DNA of 64,000 nt from Flavobacterium sp. (GCF_004295795.1 NZ_SEBR01000014.1:51830-115829); one strand, 5' to 3'; shown: positions 53,062 to 62,510, counted from the first letter of the stretch. Notes: a model not told the origin generated them from the sequence alone. Numbers and translations: made by a program.

Positions 53062-54867
53062 CTATTTGGCGAAGCGACGTCTGCGCAGCCACGTGAACAA
53101 AAGTCCGAAAACGACCAGGATCGCGATTGGGAATCCGAGCGTTACGGCCTGGATCGTCGAATAGCTGTCGTAAACTTTTTGTTGGTCGAGCAACGGCAAT
53201 TTGACTTCTTTGTTGCGGATGTTGATAAGTCCGGTGTCGTCGAGCAGATAATTCACGCAATTGCTCAGGAATTCCTTGTTTCCGTAGAGTTTGTTGGTCC
53301 ATTTGTCATAACCGAGTTCAAGCGGACGATATTCCTTGTCCAATTGGTTGCGGACGATATCACCGTCTGAAATCACGATCATCTTTGCGGCCTTTCCTTC
53401 CGCCTTGAATTCGGGATCCTTGAACGCCAGCACGCGATTTTCGTAAACCGAATGGAATTTTCCCTCGAGCAAAACCGCCAACGGGATGTTGCCTTTCCCT
53501 TTGAATTCTGCCGGATCGGGACGTTCCTGAACCATGTCGAGTCTCACTTCGACGGGCGTTCCGACGACATTCGAATATTGGGAAGACTCGAGCAAAACCG
53601 TCTTTTGGATGTCGTTTTTCAAAACATCGATGCTATTGGCAAAATCGAATTTTACCGGATCGAGATTGGCCGTGATTGCGCTTTTCGAACCCTTCGGAGC
53701 ATAAGCCAGTGGCGAGTAGAACCAAGGATATTGCGAATATTGGGCCGCGCTGCCTTGTTCTCCGGTGGCCAACGCGATAGGTGCGCAATTCAGGTCTTTC
53801 ACCAAAGTAGGATTGATGCGGATGCCGTATTTGAAGAACATGTCGTTCAGGTTCAGATCGACGGGAAACGCCAATGTCGCGCCGTTGTTCGTGTAAAGAC
53901 TGTCCATCGAGACATTCGCCTGATCGATGAGCCACAAGGTTTTTCCACCGTTTACGATATATTGGTCGAGCACTTGTTTTTCGGCGTCGGAAAAAGTTTC
54001 GGTCGGTTTTGCGATCACGACCAAATCGTATTTCTTGAGGTATTTGAGGGTTTCGGTCGGTTGTTTCGCCACGGAATCTGTCGTAAAAGTACCGATGAAG
54101 TAATTCTGGCGCGTGTTCTTGATGAAATCGGCCATCAAAAGATCGTGAAGCTCGCCATTTCCTTTGAGTACGGCAATTTTTTTGTTCTTGCTCTTGGCGA
54201 CAGTGTTGAATCCGTTCGAAAAGGCGTATTCCAGGTGTTGCACGGAGCCGACGACTTTTTCGGCCGTCGAGGCGCCCATCATGTTCTTGAGCAACGGAAT
54301 CTTGACGCTTCGGCCTTGGTAAGTGGCGATCGCCCAAGGGAAAACCACGGCTTCGGTCTGTTTGCCTTTGTCGTTCATCGTCACGCGTGCCGGCGTCATT
54401 CCGGTTCCGACGAAGGAATCGAGAACGGCTTTGTCAAGATCCGAAATCCCGTCGATACTCTTCTTGACTTCGGCTGTTTCCTTGGCCGGAACCGTCGGAT
54501 TGTCCATCCTGAAAATCGAGTAGATCAAATCGCGTTTATCCGGAGCGCTGTTTTCTGAATCGTCAAGCGGATTGATGAACCGGAAGCGGATATTCGAGTT
54601 GTAGGCCTTGAATTCCTCGAGCAATTGCCGCGTCTCGGATTGCAGTTTCTTAAATTCGCCCGGAAAATCACCATCGAGATAAACGTCGACGAGCAAAGGT
54701 TCGCGCACTTCCTGCATGATGTCGAATGAAGTCTGCGAAAGCGTGTATCTCTTGTCTTGCGTGAGGTCGAAGCGTTGGAAAGCCTTGACTCCGATAAGGT
54801 TCAAAACGACCAAAACCGCAATCGTGATCCCGAGGCTTTTGAGATTTTTCTGTTTGGCTGCTGTCAT
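53062..54867 (-). CDS. gldG: Gliding motility ABC transporter component GldG
   Basis: GldG is the substrate-binding-like part of the GldA-GldF-GldG ABC transporter, needed for gliding in many Bacteroidota. I start it at the ATG at 54867 (MTAAKQKNLKSLG), which overlaps the gldF stop as ATGA; the longer frame runs through gldF in another frame. The 601 residues show an N-terminal helix (about 10-28), a long extracytoplasmic part with the ABC-type DUF4350-like fold (LWLIDQANVSMD, VVIAKPTETFSD), and a C-terminal helix (about 575-595) with RRRRFAK at the end. Confidence 0.9.
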   Translation of the reverse strand: MTAAKQKNLKSLGITIAVLVVLNLIGVKAFQRFDLTQDKRYTLSQTSFDIMQEVREPLLVDVYLDGDFPGEFKKLQSETRQLLEEFKAYNSNIRFRFINPLDDSENSAPDKRDLIYSIFRMDNPTVPAKETAEVKKSIDGISDLDKAVLDSFVGTGMTPARVTMNDKGKQTEAVVFPWAIATYQGRSVKIPLLKNMMGASTAEKVVGSVQHLEYAFSNGFNTVAKSKNKKIAVLKGNGELHDLLMADFIKNTRQNYFIGTFTTDSVAKQPTETLKYLKKYDLVVIAKPTETFSDAEKQVLDQYIVNGGKTLWLIDQANVSMDSLYTNNGATLAFPVDLNLNDMFFKYGIRINPTLVKDLNCAPIALATGEQGSAAQYSQYPWFYSPLAYAPKGSKSAITANLDPVKFDFANSIDVLKNDIQKTVLLESSQYSNVVGTPVEVRLDMVQERPDPAEFKGKGNIPLAVLLEGKFHSVYENRVLAFKDPEFKAEGKAAKMIVISDGDIVRNQLDKEYRPLELGYDKWTNKLYGNKEFLSNCVNYLLDDTGLINIRNKEVKLPLLDQQKVYDSYSTIQAVTLGFPIAILVVFGLLFTWLRRRRFAK

Positions 54868-55589
54868 GACTTTAGCGATTTGAGTTTGAACACGGTGAAC
54901 GAAAGGAACAAAACGGTCACGGTAAGGAAGTAGACCACATCGCGCGTATCGATCACGCCTCGTCCCATACTTTCGAAATGGCTGTCCATGCCAAGTGCCG
55001 ATACGAGGTCGCGTGAATTCCCGACGAATCCGGCCAAACCTTCGAATCCATAATACAAAAGGAAGCAAAGGAAAACCGACAGGATAAAAGCCACGATCTG
55101 GTTATCGGACAGAGACGAAGTGAAAATCCCTATCGCCGAATAAGCGCCAATCAGGAAAAGCAATCCGAAATAAGAACCCATCGTGCTTCCCATGTCGATG
55201 TTGCCTTCGGGCATTCCGAGTCTGGAAACGACGTAAACGTAGATAAGCGTCGGAACGATTGCGATGGCGATCAGCAAAACCGATCCCAGGAATTTCCCGT
55301 TCACTATTTGCCACGCGCTCAACGGTTTGGTTAAAAGCAGTTCAAGTGTTCCTTGTTTCTTTTCTTCGGAAAAACTCTTCATGGTCACGGCCGGAACCAG
55401 GAAGATCAGAATCCAGGGCGCGATCGTGAAAAATGGCGTCAGGTCGGCGAAACCGCTTTGCGCAATGTTGAATTCCCCGTCGAAAACCCAAAGGAAAAGC
55501 CCGTTGAGCAACAGGAAAATGGCGATGACGAGATAGCCGACGGGCGAACCGAAAAACGACTTTATCTCTCTTAACAGAATGGCTTTCAT
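54864..55589 (-). CDS. gldF: Gliding motility ABC transporter permease GldF
   Basis: The 241-residue permease of the GldAFG transporter, starting at the ATG at 55589 (MKAILLREIKSFF). Six membrane helices can be counted. The conserved ABC-2 motif FSEEKKQGTLELLLTKPLS lies after the second. It overlaps gldG by four bases. The ATPase gldA is not in the window, which is common because gldA usually lies elsewhere. Confidence 0.92.
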   Translation of the reverse strand: MKAILLREIKSFFGSPVGYLVIAIFLLLNGLFLWVFDGEFNIAQSGFADLTPFFTIAPWILIFLVPAVTMKSFSEEKKQGTLELLLTKPLSAWQIVNGKFLGSVLLIAIAIVPTLIYVYVVSRLGMPEGNIDMGSTMGSYFGLLFLIGAYSAIGIFTSSLSDNQIVAFILSVFLCFLLYYGFEGLAGFVGNSRDLVSALGMDSHFESMGRGVIDTRDVVYFLTVTVLFLSFTVFKLKSLKS

Positions 55590-55657
55590 TACCTGTTCTT
55601 TATTGTTTCTATTCTTAATTTCAAGGTCAGATCTGTTTTCGATCCGGATTTCCGACT

Positions 55658-55954
55658 TTACTCCAAACGCACCAAACGGTCGACGCTCCAGGCTTCGGGT
55701 TTGTCGTTGAAAAATTTCTTGGTGAAACTCCAAACGTCGTAAAACAGTTCGGACTTTCTGTAGTTTTCGAGATCATCTTCGGATTCCCAATAACTATAGG
55801 TAAAGAAAACGCCCGGATTTTGCTTGTCGCGATACAATTCCAATAAACGGTTGCCCGGCGCATTTCGTATCTTTTGCTTCATCAACTCGAAATTTTCGAG
55901 AAAAGCAGGCACATTTTCTTCGTGGAAACTCAGTTTTACGATCCTGATGAACAT
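55658..55954 (-). CDS. Antibiotic biosynthesis monooxygenase (ABM) domain protein
   Basis: A 98-residue single-domain protein starting at the ATG at 55954 (MFIRIVKLSFHEENV). It has the dimeric ferredoxin-like ABM layout: a start strand, the helix VPAFLENFELMKQKIRN and the second strand RLLELYRDKQNPG, with the YSYWESEDDLENYRKS motif typical of the group. It begins 1 bp after the SAM hydroxide adenosyltransferase gene and precedes gldF by 68 bp. Substrate unknown. Confidence 0.8.
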   Translation of the reverse strand: MFIRIVKLSFHEENVPAFLENFELMKQKIRNAPGNRLLELYRDKQNPGVFFTYSYWESEDDLENYRKSELFYDVWSFTKKFFNDKPEAWSVDRLVRLE

Positions 55955-55955
55955 C

Positions 55956-56789
55956 TTACTGGAAATTGATGATGACGTCGTCCCAATATTTGAGTCCGAG
56001 CAAAGAAGATGCGTCCCCGGTCGTTTTCGGATTGCTGCGGTAAACGGCAATCTCGAGATTTCCGGCCGCGTTGAAGACGGCAAGTTTTTGTCCTTCGTAA
56101 AAACTCGGGGAAAAATTGTCGGATGTGATCACATCGGAATATTTTGCGAAGATCGTCCTGATGGCATTTTGCCCAAGTCGGAATACGATCTCGTAGTTGC
56201 GGTTTTTGGCTGTTTCCGAAAACATCTTGCGCGTAATGTTCGTCACGACATTCCCGAAGTGATCCACGTAAACGACATTTCCTTTGATGTTGGAAAAATC
56301 AGATGCGATCACGGGTTTTTTCTGGTTGAGTTCCCGAATTTCCTCGGTGTCGCGTCCGACGACATTGAGATTTCCGCCTTTTGCCAAATGACAGGCGACT
56401 TTCACCAACGCGTCGAGATCGCTTGAATCGTCAGGCAATCTGTCGTGGATGTTGATCGCGACGATTTTCTCGGCAGCGAATTTTTGCGTCAGGAAGCCCA
56501 ATGTTCCGTTGTCTGCGCACACGAAATAATGCCCGTCCCACAACATGGCCAAATGCCTTTGGTGGCGGTTGATTTCGGCGTCGACTCCAATCAGGTGGAC
56601 GCTTCCTTTCGGAAAACTCGAGTAGGCGGCCTCGACGATGTAACTCGCCTCGGCCGTATTGAACGGATCGATTTCGTGGGAAATGTCGACGATTTGCGCC
56701 TCTGGGTATTCTGTCAACACTTTCCCTTTCAATGCTCCGGCGAAATGATCGCGCAGGCCATAATCGGTAGTAAGCGTAATTATTGACAT
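55956..56789 (-). CDS. SAM hydroxide adenosyltransferase (SAM hydrolase, DUF62 family)
   Basis: The 277-residue enzyme splits S-adenosylmethionine to adenosine and methionine with a water-derived hydroxide. Starts at the ATG at 56789 (MSIITLTTDYGLRDHF), with the family motifs TDYGLRDHFAGALKG, VDISHEIDPFNTAEAS, and CADNGTLGF; the C-terminal domain has YVDHFGNVVTNI. Common in Flavobacteria beside gld genes. Upstream the phoH gene is divergent. Confidence 0.88.
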   Translation of the reverse strand: MSIITLTTDYGLRDHFAGALKGKVLTEYPEAQIVDISHEIDPFNTAEASYIVEAAYSSFPKGSVHLIGVDAEINRHQRHLAMLWDGHYFVCADNGTLGFLTQKFAAEKIVAINIHDRLPDDSSDLDALVKVACHLAKGGNLNVVGRDTEEIRELNQKKPVIASDFSNIKGNVVYVDHFGNVVTNITRKMFSETAKNRNYEIVFRLGQNAIRTIFAKYSDVITSDNFSPSFYEGQKLAVFNAAGNLEIAVYRSNPKTTGDASSLLGLKYWDDVIINFQ

Positions 56790-56807
56790 CTGATTGTTTA
56801 TAAAATC

Positions 56808-56839
56808 TTGGCGAGGCGCCTTTAAATTGGTTATATTTG
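56808..56839 (+). promoter_or_regulatory. Consensus promoter of phoH
   Basis: TTG (56808-56810), a 21-nt gap and TATATTTG (56832-56839) match the consensus exactly. Transcription should start near 56846, leaving a leader of about 80 nt before the TTG start of phoH at 56927. The TTG at 56837 that opens the longer frame lies inside the -7 box, so it cannot be the start in this transcript. Confidence 0.75.
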
Positions 56840-56926
56840 AGAGAACCGAAACACAAAAAAAGTGTGTCCGGAATTCATGCAAAGCTACTTAAAAAAGCTT
56901 TTATTCCTAATTTAAAAAGCAGCCGT

Positions 56927-57877
56927 TTGAACGAGAGAGTCATTGAACTAGGCGAGATTGCCCCAAAGGATTTCTGGGGCGCGCAGGATGCCCATCTGGA
57001 AACCATCAAAAAGTATTATCCGAAACTGAAAATCGTTGCCAGAGGCACGACCATAAAGGCATTCGGTGAAAAGGAAGTGCTCGACGAATTCGAGAACCGC
57101 TTCCACAGACTCATGGCGCATTTCACGAGATACAATAATATAGACGACAACGTCATCGATCGCGTCATCCAAAGCACTTCGCAAGATGAAACGCGAATGC
57201 CCGACCACGACAAGATCCTTGTGCACGGCCTTGGCGGAAAGCTGATCAAGGCCATGACGCCGAACCAGCAACTGCTCGTTGATACGGTTTACAAAAACGA
57301 TATGGTTTTTGCGGTCGGTCCGGCCGGAACCGGTAAAACCTATACCGCCGTGGCTTTAGCCGTGAAAGCGCTCAAGGAAAAACAGGTCAAGCGCATCATC
57401 ATCACGCGTCCGGCGGTAGAAGCGGGCGAAAATCTCGGATTTCTTCCGGGCGACATGAAGGAAAAACTCGATCCTTACATGCAACCGTTATATGATGCTT
57501 TGCGCGACATGTTGCCACCGACGACTTTGGAAGACTATATATTGAAAGGTATTATCCAGATCGCGCCATTGGCCTTCATGCGAGGACGAACTTTGGACCA
57601 CGCTTTCGTGATTCTCGACGAAGCCCAGAATACGACGCATTCGCAAATGAAAATGTTCCTGACGCGTATGGGCAAAAACGCCAAATTCATCATCACGGGC
57701 GATCCGGGACAAATCGATTTGCCGCGTTCGACAATGTCCGGACTCAAAGAAGCGCTATTGATCTTGAAAGATACCGACGGCATCGGAATCATCCATCTCG
57801 ACGACAAAGACATCGTGCGGCACAGGTTGGTGCGCAAAGTCATCGAAGCTTACAAGAAAATCGAGCATCAGGGCTGA
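56927..57877 (+). CDS. phoH: PhoH-like ATPase
   Basis: PhoH-like proteins bind ATP and probably act in RNA metabolism. The most likely start is a TTG at 56927, giving 316 residues that begin (M)NERVIELGEIAPKDFWG, the usual N-terminus of the group. The frame extends back to 56837, but that start falls in the promoter. Walker A is GPAGTGKTYTAVALAVKAL, Walker B FVILDEAQNTTHSQMK with the QN of the family, and GDPGQIDLPRS follows. The gene is the only plus-strand gene here and ends with a terminator. Confidence 0.88.
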   Translation: MNERVIELGEIAPKDFWGAQDAHLETIKKYYPKLKIVARGTTIKAFGEKEVLDEFENRFHRLMAHFTRYNNIDDNVIDRVIQSTSQDETRMPDHDKILVHGLGGKLIKAMTPNQQLLVDTVYKNDMVFAVGPAGTGKTYTAVALAVKALKEKQVKRIIITRPAVEAGENLGFLPGDMKEKLDPYMQPLYDALRDMLPPTTLEDYILKGIIQIAPLAFMRGRTLDHAFVILDEAQNTTHSQMKMFLTRMGKNAKFIITGDPGQIDLPRSTMSGLKEALLILKDTDGIGIIHLDDKDIVRHRLVRKVIEAYKKIEHQG

Positions 57878-57900
57878 TCCGACAAAAAAAAGTATAGAAC

Positions 57901-57933
57901 AAGCGTGGGTGAGAACCTGCGCTTTTTTGTTTT
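57901..57933 (+). terminator. Terminator of phoH
   Basis: AAGCG (57901-57905) and CGCTT (57920-57924) form an outer stem and GGT/ACC an inner one around GAGA, followed by a T-rich run TTTTTTGTTTTT. It lies 23 bp after the phoH stop, between the convergent phoH and the membrane-protein gene. Confidence 0.75.
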
Positions 57934-57939
57934 TCAGAC

Positions 57940-59232
57940 TTATCGGTTTGATTCCGACAACCAATGGAACTCCCGTTTTTCAAGCGGAAATTGGCGTTTG
58001 TCGCGTTTGAGCAAAACAAAAACAGAGTCGTTCCGGACTTTTGTCTTCAGGCGCAAAGTATCTTTCCCAGACCAGGAATAATGCAAATCGCCAATGGGAA
58101 TGCTGTCGTTTTTGTTGAATTTGTAGGCGTGCAAAACCTGTTTTTTGACATCTTGTCTGTAATAGAAATAGCCGCGGCCGTATCGCGGACGGAAAATCGT
58201 GTCCCTCGAGCCGACGCTCGCCATTTCGTCTTTCTCGAAAATGATGTCTTTCCAAACCAGCGTGTCGTTGGCCAAAACCGGAACCGTGTCTTTATTGACG
58301 ATGAGTCGCTCGACCTTGAACAGGCCGTAGGTAAAGTGTTTTTTTGGCGAAGTCGCTTCTTGATAATAGTTGAAAGTGTCGAACAACATCGCGGCCGTAC
58401 AAAGAAAGAACGCACATTTCAGCACGATCCGTCCAACTTTTACAGATTTTCTTTTTGAGGCAAAGTGGTACAAAGGATTTCCGAGGTCGACTTTGTGGCG
58501 GATGAAAAAGTTGTAGAGGCGAGGCATTTCAATCGCGAGCAAATAGGCGCACATGGCCGTCAAATGCATCGAGAATATTTTCACCGGAATGTCATAGCAC
58601 AAGTTCAGCATCATCACATTGAGAAAAATCGCAAACGCAAGGCAAGCTCCTAAAGTGACAGTTCTTCTGAAAAGCAAAAGCAGGCCGGCCGTGAGTTCGA
58701 GCGCGCCCGAGAAAAATTGGTAAGGATCGGAATAGCCGATGAAAAGCCACGAAAGCCGCATCGGCAAAATTTCGCCGAGAGGTGTCGCCATTTGGCTCAG
58801 CATCGGAAATAGCATCTGTATCAGGAAAATTTTTATGATGCCGTAACTTATCGCGAAGTACGAGATCGTATACCGAAGTCCGGTTCTCAGCAAATAATCG
58901 AGTCGGTAATATGAGTGTTTTTTGAAATCGAGAACGCTCCAGACGAGACTTGCCAGGAGCGCGACAAAAAGTTCCAGAACCAATAGCGTCCACGCGTAAG
59001 AGGTGTCGCCGCTGCCGTTCATCGGGACCAATTCTTTCCTGAAGTGCAAAAAATGGTCGTTGAAGGCATGCACGAACCAATCGATCACGGAGGTTTGCAA
59101 CTTGTTCAGCGCGGTCAGTCCCGTGAATTGCAACCAAGGCGTCGCAAGCAGATACAAAGTAAAATAAACGAAGAGGAATCGGAAGCAGATTTTTTGCCAC
59201 CAAGTCCATTGGGCGCGGTTTTGGGTTTCCAT
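57940..59232 (-). CDS. Multi-spanning membrane protein (DoxX/HTTM-like)
   Basis: A 430-residue membrane protein. About seven hydrophobic segments occupy the first 290 residues (for example about 15-33, 80-100, 120-140, 165-190, 205-225), and the last 140 residues form a soluble beta-rich tail (KDTVPVLANDTLVWKDII, DTIFRPRYGRGYFYY) outside the membrane. The layout recalls DoxX-like and HTTM proteins. Function unknown. It is divergent from purC. Confidence 0.65.
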   Translation of the reverse strand: METQNRAQWTWWQKICFRFLFVYFTLYLLATPWLQFTGLTALNKLQTSVIDWFVHAFNDHFLHFRKELVPMNGSGDTSYAWTLLVLELFVALLASLVWSVLDFKKHSYYRLDYLLRTGLRYTISYFAISYGIIKIFLIQMLFPMLSQMATPLGEILPMRLSWLFIGYSDPYQFFSGALELTAGLLLLFRRTVTLGACLAFAIFLNVMMLNLCYDIPVKIFSMHLTAMCAYLLAIEMPRLYNFFIRHKVDLGNPLYHFASKRKSVKVGRIVLKCAFFLCTAAMLFDTFNYYQEATSPKKHFTYGLFKVERLIVNKDTVPVLANDTLVWKDIIFEKDEMASVGSRDTIFRPRYGRGYFYYRQDVKKQVLHAYKFNKNDSIPIGDLHYSWSGKDTLRLKTKVRNDSVFVLLKRDKRQFPLEKREFHWLSESNR

Positions 59233-59384
59233 CGGAAGGTTTTTGGCAAATATATAAGACGCGATTACGGACGCTGTTTTTAATCGACGAACGCCAAACT
59301 AAATAGATAAATGTCTTTCCAAAAGTGTATTTTTGCAGGCGCAAGTCTCGAAAGACAGGGCAAATCAAGTCAAAAACCACAAAC

Positions 59385-60335
59385 ATGAGCAACACGATCA
59401 CAACTACAGATTTCAATTTTCCGGGACAAAAATCGGTCTATCGCGGCAAGGTTCGCGAAGTCTACAATATAAACGACGAACTTTTGGTCATGGTTGCCAC
59501 CGACAGGCTTTCGGCCTTTGATGTCGTACTTCCGAAAGGCATTCCCTATAAAGGACAAATGCTCAACCAGATCGCCACGCGTTTTATGGAACTTACGAAA
59601 GATATCGTCCCGAATTGGCTTATCGCAACGCCCGATCCTAATGTCGCTGTCGGGCATTTGTGTGAGCCGTTCAAGGTGGAAATGGTGATTCGCGGTTATC
59701 TTTCCGGACATGCCGCACGCGAATATGCTTCGGGCAAGCGCAGTCTTTGCGGCGTTTTTATGGCCGAAGGTTTAAAAGAGAACGACAAATTTCCATCGCC
59801 GATCATCACGCCGACGACCAAAGCCGACAATGGCGAACACGATATGGATATTTCGCGTGAGGAGATCCTGTCTCAGGGAATCGTTTCGGAGGAAGATTAT
59901 CTCGTGCTCGAAAATTACACCCACGCACTTTTTCAACGCGGAACGAATATCGCGGCCAGTCGCGGATTGATTTTGGTCGACACGAAATATGAATTCGGAA
60001 AGACAAAAGACGGAAAAATCGTGCTGATCGACGAAATCCACACGCCCGATTCTTCGCGTTATTTCTACGCCGACGGTTATCAGGAACGCCAGGACAAAGA
60101 CGAACCTCAAAAGCAATTGTCGAAAGAATTCGTGCGCCAATGGCTGATCGCGAACGGTTTTCAGGGAAAAGACGGTCAGGCGATTCCGGAAATGACGGAC
60201 GAATATATCCAGTCAGTGTCCGAACGCTACATAGAGCTGTACGAAAACATCATCGGCGAGCCTTTCGTGAAAGCCGATATTTCTGAAATAAACGAGCGGA
60301 TCGAGAAAAATGTGCTCGACTTCCTCAAAAAGTAA
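59385..60335 (+). CDS. purC: Phosphoribosylaminoimidazole-succinocarboxamide synthase (SAICAR synthetase)
   Basis: PurC makes the SAICAR step in purine synthesis. The 316-residue protein starts at the ATG at 59385 ([14 protein letters not shown]), since the homology begins there. It shows GKVREVYNI near the start, [31 protein letters not shown], the conserved [31 protein letters not shown] core (quoted in pieces: [21 protein letters not shown]) and [13 protein letters not shown]. The length suits the longer eukaryote-like type found in Bacteroidota. A single gene, not in a pur operon here. Confidence 0.95.
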   Translation: MSNTITTTDFNFPGQKSVYRGKVREVYNINDELLVMVATDRLSAFDVVLPKGIPYKGQMLNQIATRFMELTKDIVPNWLIATPDPNVAVGHLCEPFKVEMVIRGYLSGHAAREYASGKRSLCGVFMAEGLKENDKFPSPIITPTTKADNGEHDMDISREEILSQGIVSEEDYLVLENYTHALFQRGTNIAASRGLILVDTKYEFGKTKDGKIVLIDEIHTPDSSRYFYADGYQERQDKDEPQKQLSKEFVRQWLIANGFQGKDGQAIPEMTDEYIQSVSERYIELYENIIGEPFVKADISEINERIEKNVLDFLKK

Positions 60336-60493
60336 TTTTATCGTAACGATTTCAAAATGCCCGTAATCAGGGCGTTTTTTAATTTTGGAATGTCGGGAAG
60401 TCGTTAAAGAAACGTTAATCCGATTCATCACAGTAACGTTCTTGCACGAATTACGTCTATTATTTAAAATCAATCATTAAATCACAATCAATC

Positions 60494-60874
60494 ATGAAAA
60501 AATCAATCTTCTGTCTGGCCATCGCCTTAGTTTCATTCTGTAATGTCGCTATCGCCAACGAAACTTCAGCTTCTGCAACCACGACTTCTACTTCGGAAGT
60601 AAAATTCATCGGAACACCACTTTGCACGGCAATCTCCAAGGGAGAAATCGAATTCGTCAAGAAAATGGTCGAATACGGCGCCGACGTGAACGAGAAATCA
60701 AACGGAATGACGCCACTTATGGTCGCCGCCCGTTACAATCAGGTTGAAATCGCAAAATACCTGCTTTCCAAAGGAGCGAGCACGAAAGAGAAAACCGAGA
60801 ATGGTTTCACTGCCCAAAAATGGGCCGAAGCTACCGGCAACAAAGAACTCGCCGAGCTTCTCGCAAAAGCTTAA
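60494..60874 (+). CDS. Exported ankyrin-repeat protein
   Basis: The 126-residue precursor has a signal peptide (MKKSIFCLAIALVSFCNVAIA, likely cleavage after residue 21), a Ser/Thr-rich linker, and two to three ankyrin repeats: CTAISKGEIEFVKKMVEYGADVN, MTPLMVAARYNQVEIAKYLLSKGA and a final half repeat (shown shorter: EIEFVKKMVEYGADVN, QVEIAKYLLSKGAS). A periplasmic ankyrin protein presumably binds another exported protein. It is followed by a second small exported protein. Confidence 0.8.
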   Translation: MKKSIFCLAIALVSFCNVAIANETSASATTTSTSEVKFIGTPLCTAISKGEIEFVKKMVEYGADVNEKSNGMTPLMVAARYNQVEIAKYLLSKGASTKEKTENGFTAQKWAEATGNKELAELLAKA

Positions 60875-60915
60875 TCAATCACAAATCATCATCAATCATC
60901 ACAATCACAATCACC

Positions 60916-61311
60916 ATGAAATCAATCATCACCTTCGGAGTGGCTATGTTGGCCATGACCGCAAACGCAATGAGCTTCGGCTTTAGCGAAATCGACACTG
61001 AAACCGGATTTGGAGACAAAATCCCGGTCAACGCAAAATTCTCGAACGAAGACACGATTTTGCATCCATCGGCTTACATTTCTTCCGATTATTCGAAGTC
61101 ATCAGAAGAGACCGCACTCGACAACAACAAGGTCGTCGATGCGAATGACGAAGTGAAAGCGCCTTTGTTTTTCGAGACATCCGCAAGTGAAATCAAGGAA
61201 AACAACCGCATTATCGACGCGCAAAAAATCGAATATGCGCCACTTGATTTCAAATACATCAACAGAAATGAGTCAAAAGTTTCGATTCCGGACGCTTTGC
61301 CAAGACTGTAA
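60916..61311 (+). CDS. Small exported protein of unknown function
   Basis: The 131-residue precursor starts at the ATG at 60916 (MKSIITFGVAMLAMTANAMS) with a signal peptide of about 18 residues. The mature part is acidic, Ser/Asn-rich and without cysteines, and probably flexible. It lies 41 bp after the ankyrin gene in a region rich in the repeated word ATCAATCA(C), and shares a terminator with the convergent aminopeptidase gene. No family recognised. Confidence 0.7.
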   Translation: MKSIITFGVAMLAMTANAMSFGFSEIDTETGFGDKIPVNAKFSNEDTILHPSAYISSDYSKSSEETALDNNKVVDANDEVKAPLFFETSASEIKENNRIIDAQKIEYAPLDFKYINRNESKVSIPDALPRL

Positions 61312-61340
61312 TCCCGACTTATAAAAGTTAGTTATAAAAG

Positions 61341-61372
61341 AAAAGCATCCTTATTCGGGATGCTTTTTGTTT
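61341..61372. terminator. Bidirectional terminator between convergent genes
   Basis: AAAAGCATCC (61341-61350) pairs with GGATGCTTTT (61358-61367) around TTATTCG, with T-runs on both sides (TTTTTGTTTTT on the plus strand). It can serve both the small exported protein gene and the aminopeptidase gene on the minus strand, which ends at 61373. Confidence 0.85.
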
Positions 61373-62461
61373 TTACTTGAAATAGCTGAAGGTTTCCCCG
61401 TTCTCGATTCCCAGCAAGGATTCGTAGATAAGTCGGATCACGTTTTCCACATCGTCCTTGTGGACCATTTCGACAGTCGTATGCATGTAACGCAACGGAA
61501 GCGAGATCAGTGCCGATGCGACTCCGCCGTTGCTATAGGCAAAAGCGTCCGTGTCAGTTCCCGTAACTCTTGAAGAAGCTAATCGTTGGAATGGGATTTT
61601 GTTCTTTTCGGCCGTATCGAGAATGTGCTCGCGAAGATTGTTCTGGACCGCAGGCGCGTAAGTCACGACCGGACCTTTCCCGATTTGGGTTTCGCCTTCT
61701 ATGCGTTTGTTGATCATCGGCGTTGTCGTGTCGTGGCAGACGTCGGTTACGATCGCGATGTTCGGTTTGATAGTGTTGGTGATCATTTCGGCTCCTCTCA
61801 ATCCGACTTCTTCCTGGACGGAATTGGTGATGTAAAGCCCGAAAGGCAATTTTTTCTTGTTTTCCGACAGCAGGCGCGCCACTTCGGCAATCATGAATCC
61901 GCCCATCCTGTTGTCGATCGCGCGGCATACGAATTTGTTTCCGTTGAGGATCATGAATTCATCCGGATAGGTGATCACGCATCCTACGTGGATTCCCATT
62001 TCCTCGACTTGGGCTTTGGTTTCGCATCCCACATCGATATGGAGGTTGTCGATTTTGGGCTGTTCTTCCTTGTCGCGATTCCTGGTGTGGATAGCCGGCC
62101 ATCCGAAAACACCTTGCACGATTCCTTTCTTGGTGTGGATATTCACGCGTTTTGACGGCGCGATCACGTGGTCAGAGCCGCCGTTTCTTATTACATATAT
62201 AAGACCGTTGTCTGTAATGTAGTTCACGTACCACGAAATCTCGTCGGAATGTCCTTCGATGACGACCTTGAATTCGGCTTCCGGATTGATCACGCCCACG
62301 GCAGTTCCGTAAGTGTCGGTTATGAATGTGTCGACGTACGGCCTGAGGTAGTCCATCCAGATTTTTTGTCCTTCGGCTTCGTAACCTGTAGGCGACGCGT
62401 TATTGAGGTAGCGCTCGAGGAACGCCATCGATTTTTTGTTTAAAACGGTTTTTGTACTCAT
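61373..62461 (-). CDS. M42 family aminopeptidase
   Basis: The 362-residue metallopeptidase of the M42 (glutamyl aminopeptidase/cellulase M) family, expected to form large tetrahedral assemblies in the cytoplasm. Motifs: VVIEGHSDEISWYV (first metal His-Asp), CRAIDNRMGGFM (bridging Asp), SVQEEVGLRGAEM (Glu pair), VTDVCHDTTTP, and the C-terminal RYMHTTVEMVHKDDVEN with the last metal His. Starts at the ATG at 62461, divergent from the DUF4294 gene. Confidence 0.93.
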   Translation of the reverse strand: MSTKTVLNKKSMAFLERYLNNASPTGYEAEGQKIWMDYLRPYVDTFITDTYGTAVGVINPEAEFKVVIEGHSDEISWYVNYITDNGLIYVIRNGGSDHVIAPSKRVNIHTKKGIVQGVFGWPAIHTRNRDKEEQPKIDNLHIDVGCETKAQVEEMGIHVGCVITYPDEFMILNGNKFVCRAIDNRMGGFMIAEVARLLSENKKKLPFGLYITNSVQEEVGLRGAEMITNTIKPNIAIVTDVCHDTTTPMINKRIEGETQIGKGPVVTYAPAVQNNLREHILDTAEKNKIPFQRLASSRVTGTDTDAFAYSNGGVASALISLPLRYMHTTVEMVHKDDVENVIRLIYESLLGIENGETFSYFK

Positions 62462-62478
62462 TCAGATAATTATTTCGG

Positions 62479-62510
62479 CTAAAATAAAGATTTGGCACTA
62501 CAGTTGCCAA
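62479..62510 (-). promoter_or_regulatory. Candidate promoter of the M42 peptidase gene
   Basis: On the minus strand TTG (62510-62508), a 21-nt gap and TATTTTAG (62486-62479) differ from the consensus by one base in the -7 box. Transcription would start about 10 nt before the ATG. On the other strand TATTTTTG (near 62519-62526) is a perfect -7 box for the DUF4294 gene, but its TTG lies at 25 nt, slightly far. Confidence 0.5.

Noticed and set aside
53062..55068. Longer GldG start at 55068
   Set aside because: The extra 67 codons overlap gldF in another frame; the ATGA overlap at 54867 gives the normal length.
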